Source: Verrucomicrobiia bacterium
GTDB lineage: Bacteria; Verrucomicrobiota; Verrucomicrobiia; Verrucomicrobiales; Akkermansiaceae
NCBI GenBank assembly: GCA_947462875.1
Contig: CANHQJ010000025.1
Coordinates: forward strand, 1 to 53,960
DNA: 53,960 nucleotides
Direction of reading: 5' to 3'
This document shows, in pieces, positions 53,819 through 53,960 of this stretch (its first letter is position 1; each line of letters starts with the position of its first letter). The translations under genes were made by a program, and so were the position numbers. The notes under the pieces were generated by a model, which was not told where the DNA came from, made no database searches, and saw only the letters and a program-made list of their open reading frames with translations.

Positions 53819-53960
53819 TAAAACCCTTGATAATTAAAGGATTGCGGCGATCTCAACGAAAACACTGTGAAAATCCAAAGCGCACTAATGTGCGCCAAAA
53901 TACCCTGAAAAGTGCCGATTTAGTGTAAGCAAAGTGTAAGCAGATACTTTCACCGCTTCC
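53819..53960. other. Flank of tRNA-Ser to the window edge, no gene seen
   Basis: AT-rich sequence with AGTGTAAGCA repeated twice near the end (53,923-53,943). No coding start or terminator with a T-run could be supported. A gene may begin beyond the edge. Confidence 0.4.

Overview
The window looks like a piece of a Verrucomicrobia (PVC superphylum) chromosome. The evidence is family content: a PSCyt/DUF1549/DUF1553 protein paired with a DUF1501 protein, a DUF1592-type cytochrome protein coupled to a DUF1552 protein, a very large Calx-beta/Ig-like surface protein, many Sec/Tat-exported proteins and a three-gene b558-type succinate dehydrogenase. Few genes show a clear Shine-Dalgarno. Genus and species cannot be told from the sequence alone.

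Layout. 1-4,004: an octamer array, the DEAH helicase HrpA and a heptamer array. 4,163-12,690: a defence island with a DUF4268 nuclease (+), and on the minus strand a type I restriction-modification operon (hsdM, hsdS, a small PD-(D/E)XK-like protein, hsdR) with a Fic gene upstream. The Fic gene is bracketed by two 87-bp direct repeats and the 3' stub of a lost hsdS. 12,718-14,156: a DUF2805 protein coupled to a photolyase-like protein whose domains appear circularly permuted. 14,284-19,434: a DUF2339 multi-pass membrane protein, tRNA-Val, a YdjM-like membrane hydrolase, a Gfo/Idh/MocA oxidoreductase and a Nudix hydrolase. 19,519-20,575: hicBA and a DUF1287 protein. 20,662-25,639: PSCyt/DUF1553 and DUF1501 genes separated by a four-helix-bundle (S23/IVP) gene with G/C-rich repeats on both sides. 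25,680-29,560: sdhCAB and a LysR-type DNA-binding domain without an effector domain. 29,664-44,376: a long minus-strand operon (2,823-aa metalloprotease/adhesin-like protein, lipoprotein, DUF1592 cytochrome protein, DUF1552 protein, SGNH-like protein) and an unknown secreted protein. 44,651-49,599: tRNA-Pro, a sterol-desaturase-family protein, a repeat-containing anchored protein and the transglutaminase / alpha-E / circularly permuted ATP-grasp cluster. 49,801-51,798: a tandem pair of outer-membrane beta-barrel genes duplicated together with an upstream block and terminator. 51,997-52,282: two copies of a structured RNA-like element read on the minus strand. 52,415-53,960: a PlsC-type acyltransferase and tRNA-Ser.

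How the genes work together. HsdM/S/R form a restriction system, with accessory nuclease-like and Fic proteins nearby. The PSCyt, DUF1501, DUF1552 and DUF1592 proteins are exported haem or Tat-type proteins of PVC bacteria, usually tied to extracellular polymer use. SdhCAB is the respiratory complex II. The ATP-grasp/alpha-E/transglutaminase trio is a known conserved cluster thought to make or process a peptide-like product.

The most unusual signals are the paired RNA-like elements with compensatory stem changes, the apparently permuted photolyase coupled to a DUF2805 protein, the Fic cassette between direct repeats, and the four-helix-bundle cassette splitting a DUF1553/DUF1501 pair. All were read by eye; no database search or folding program was run.
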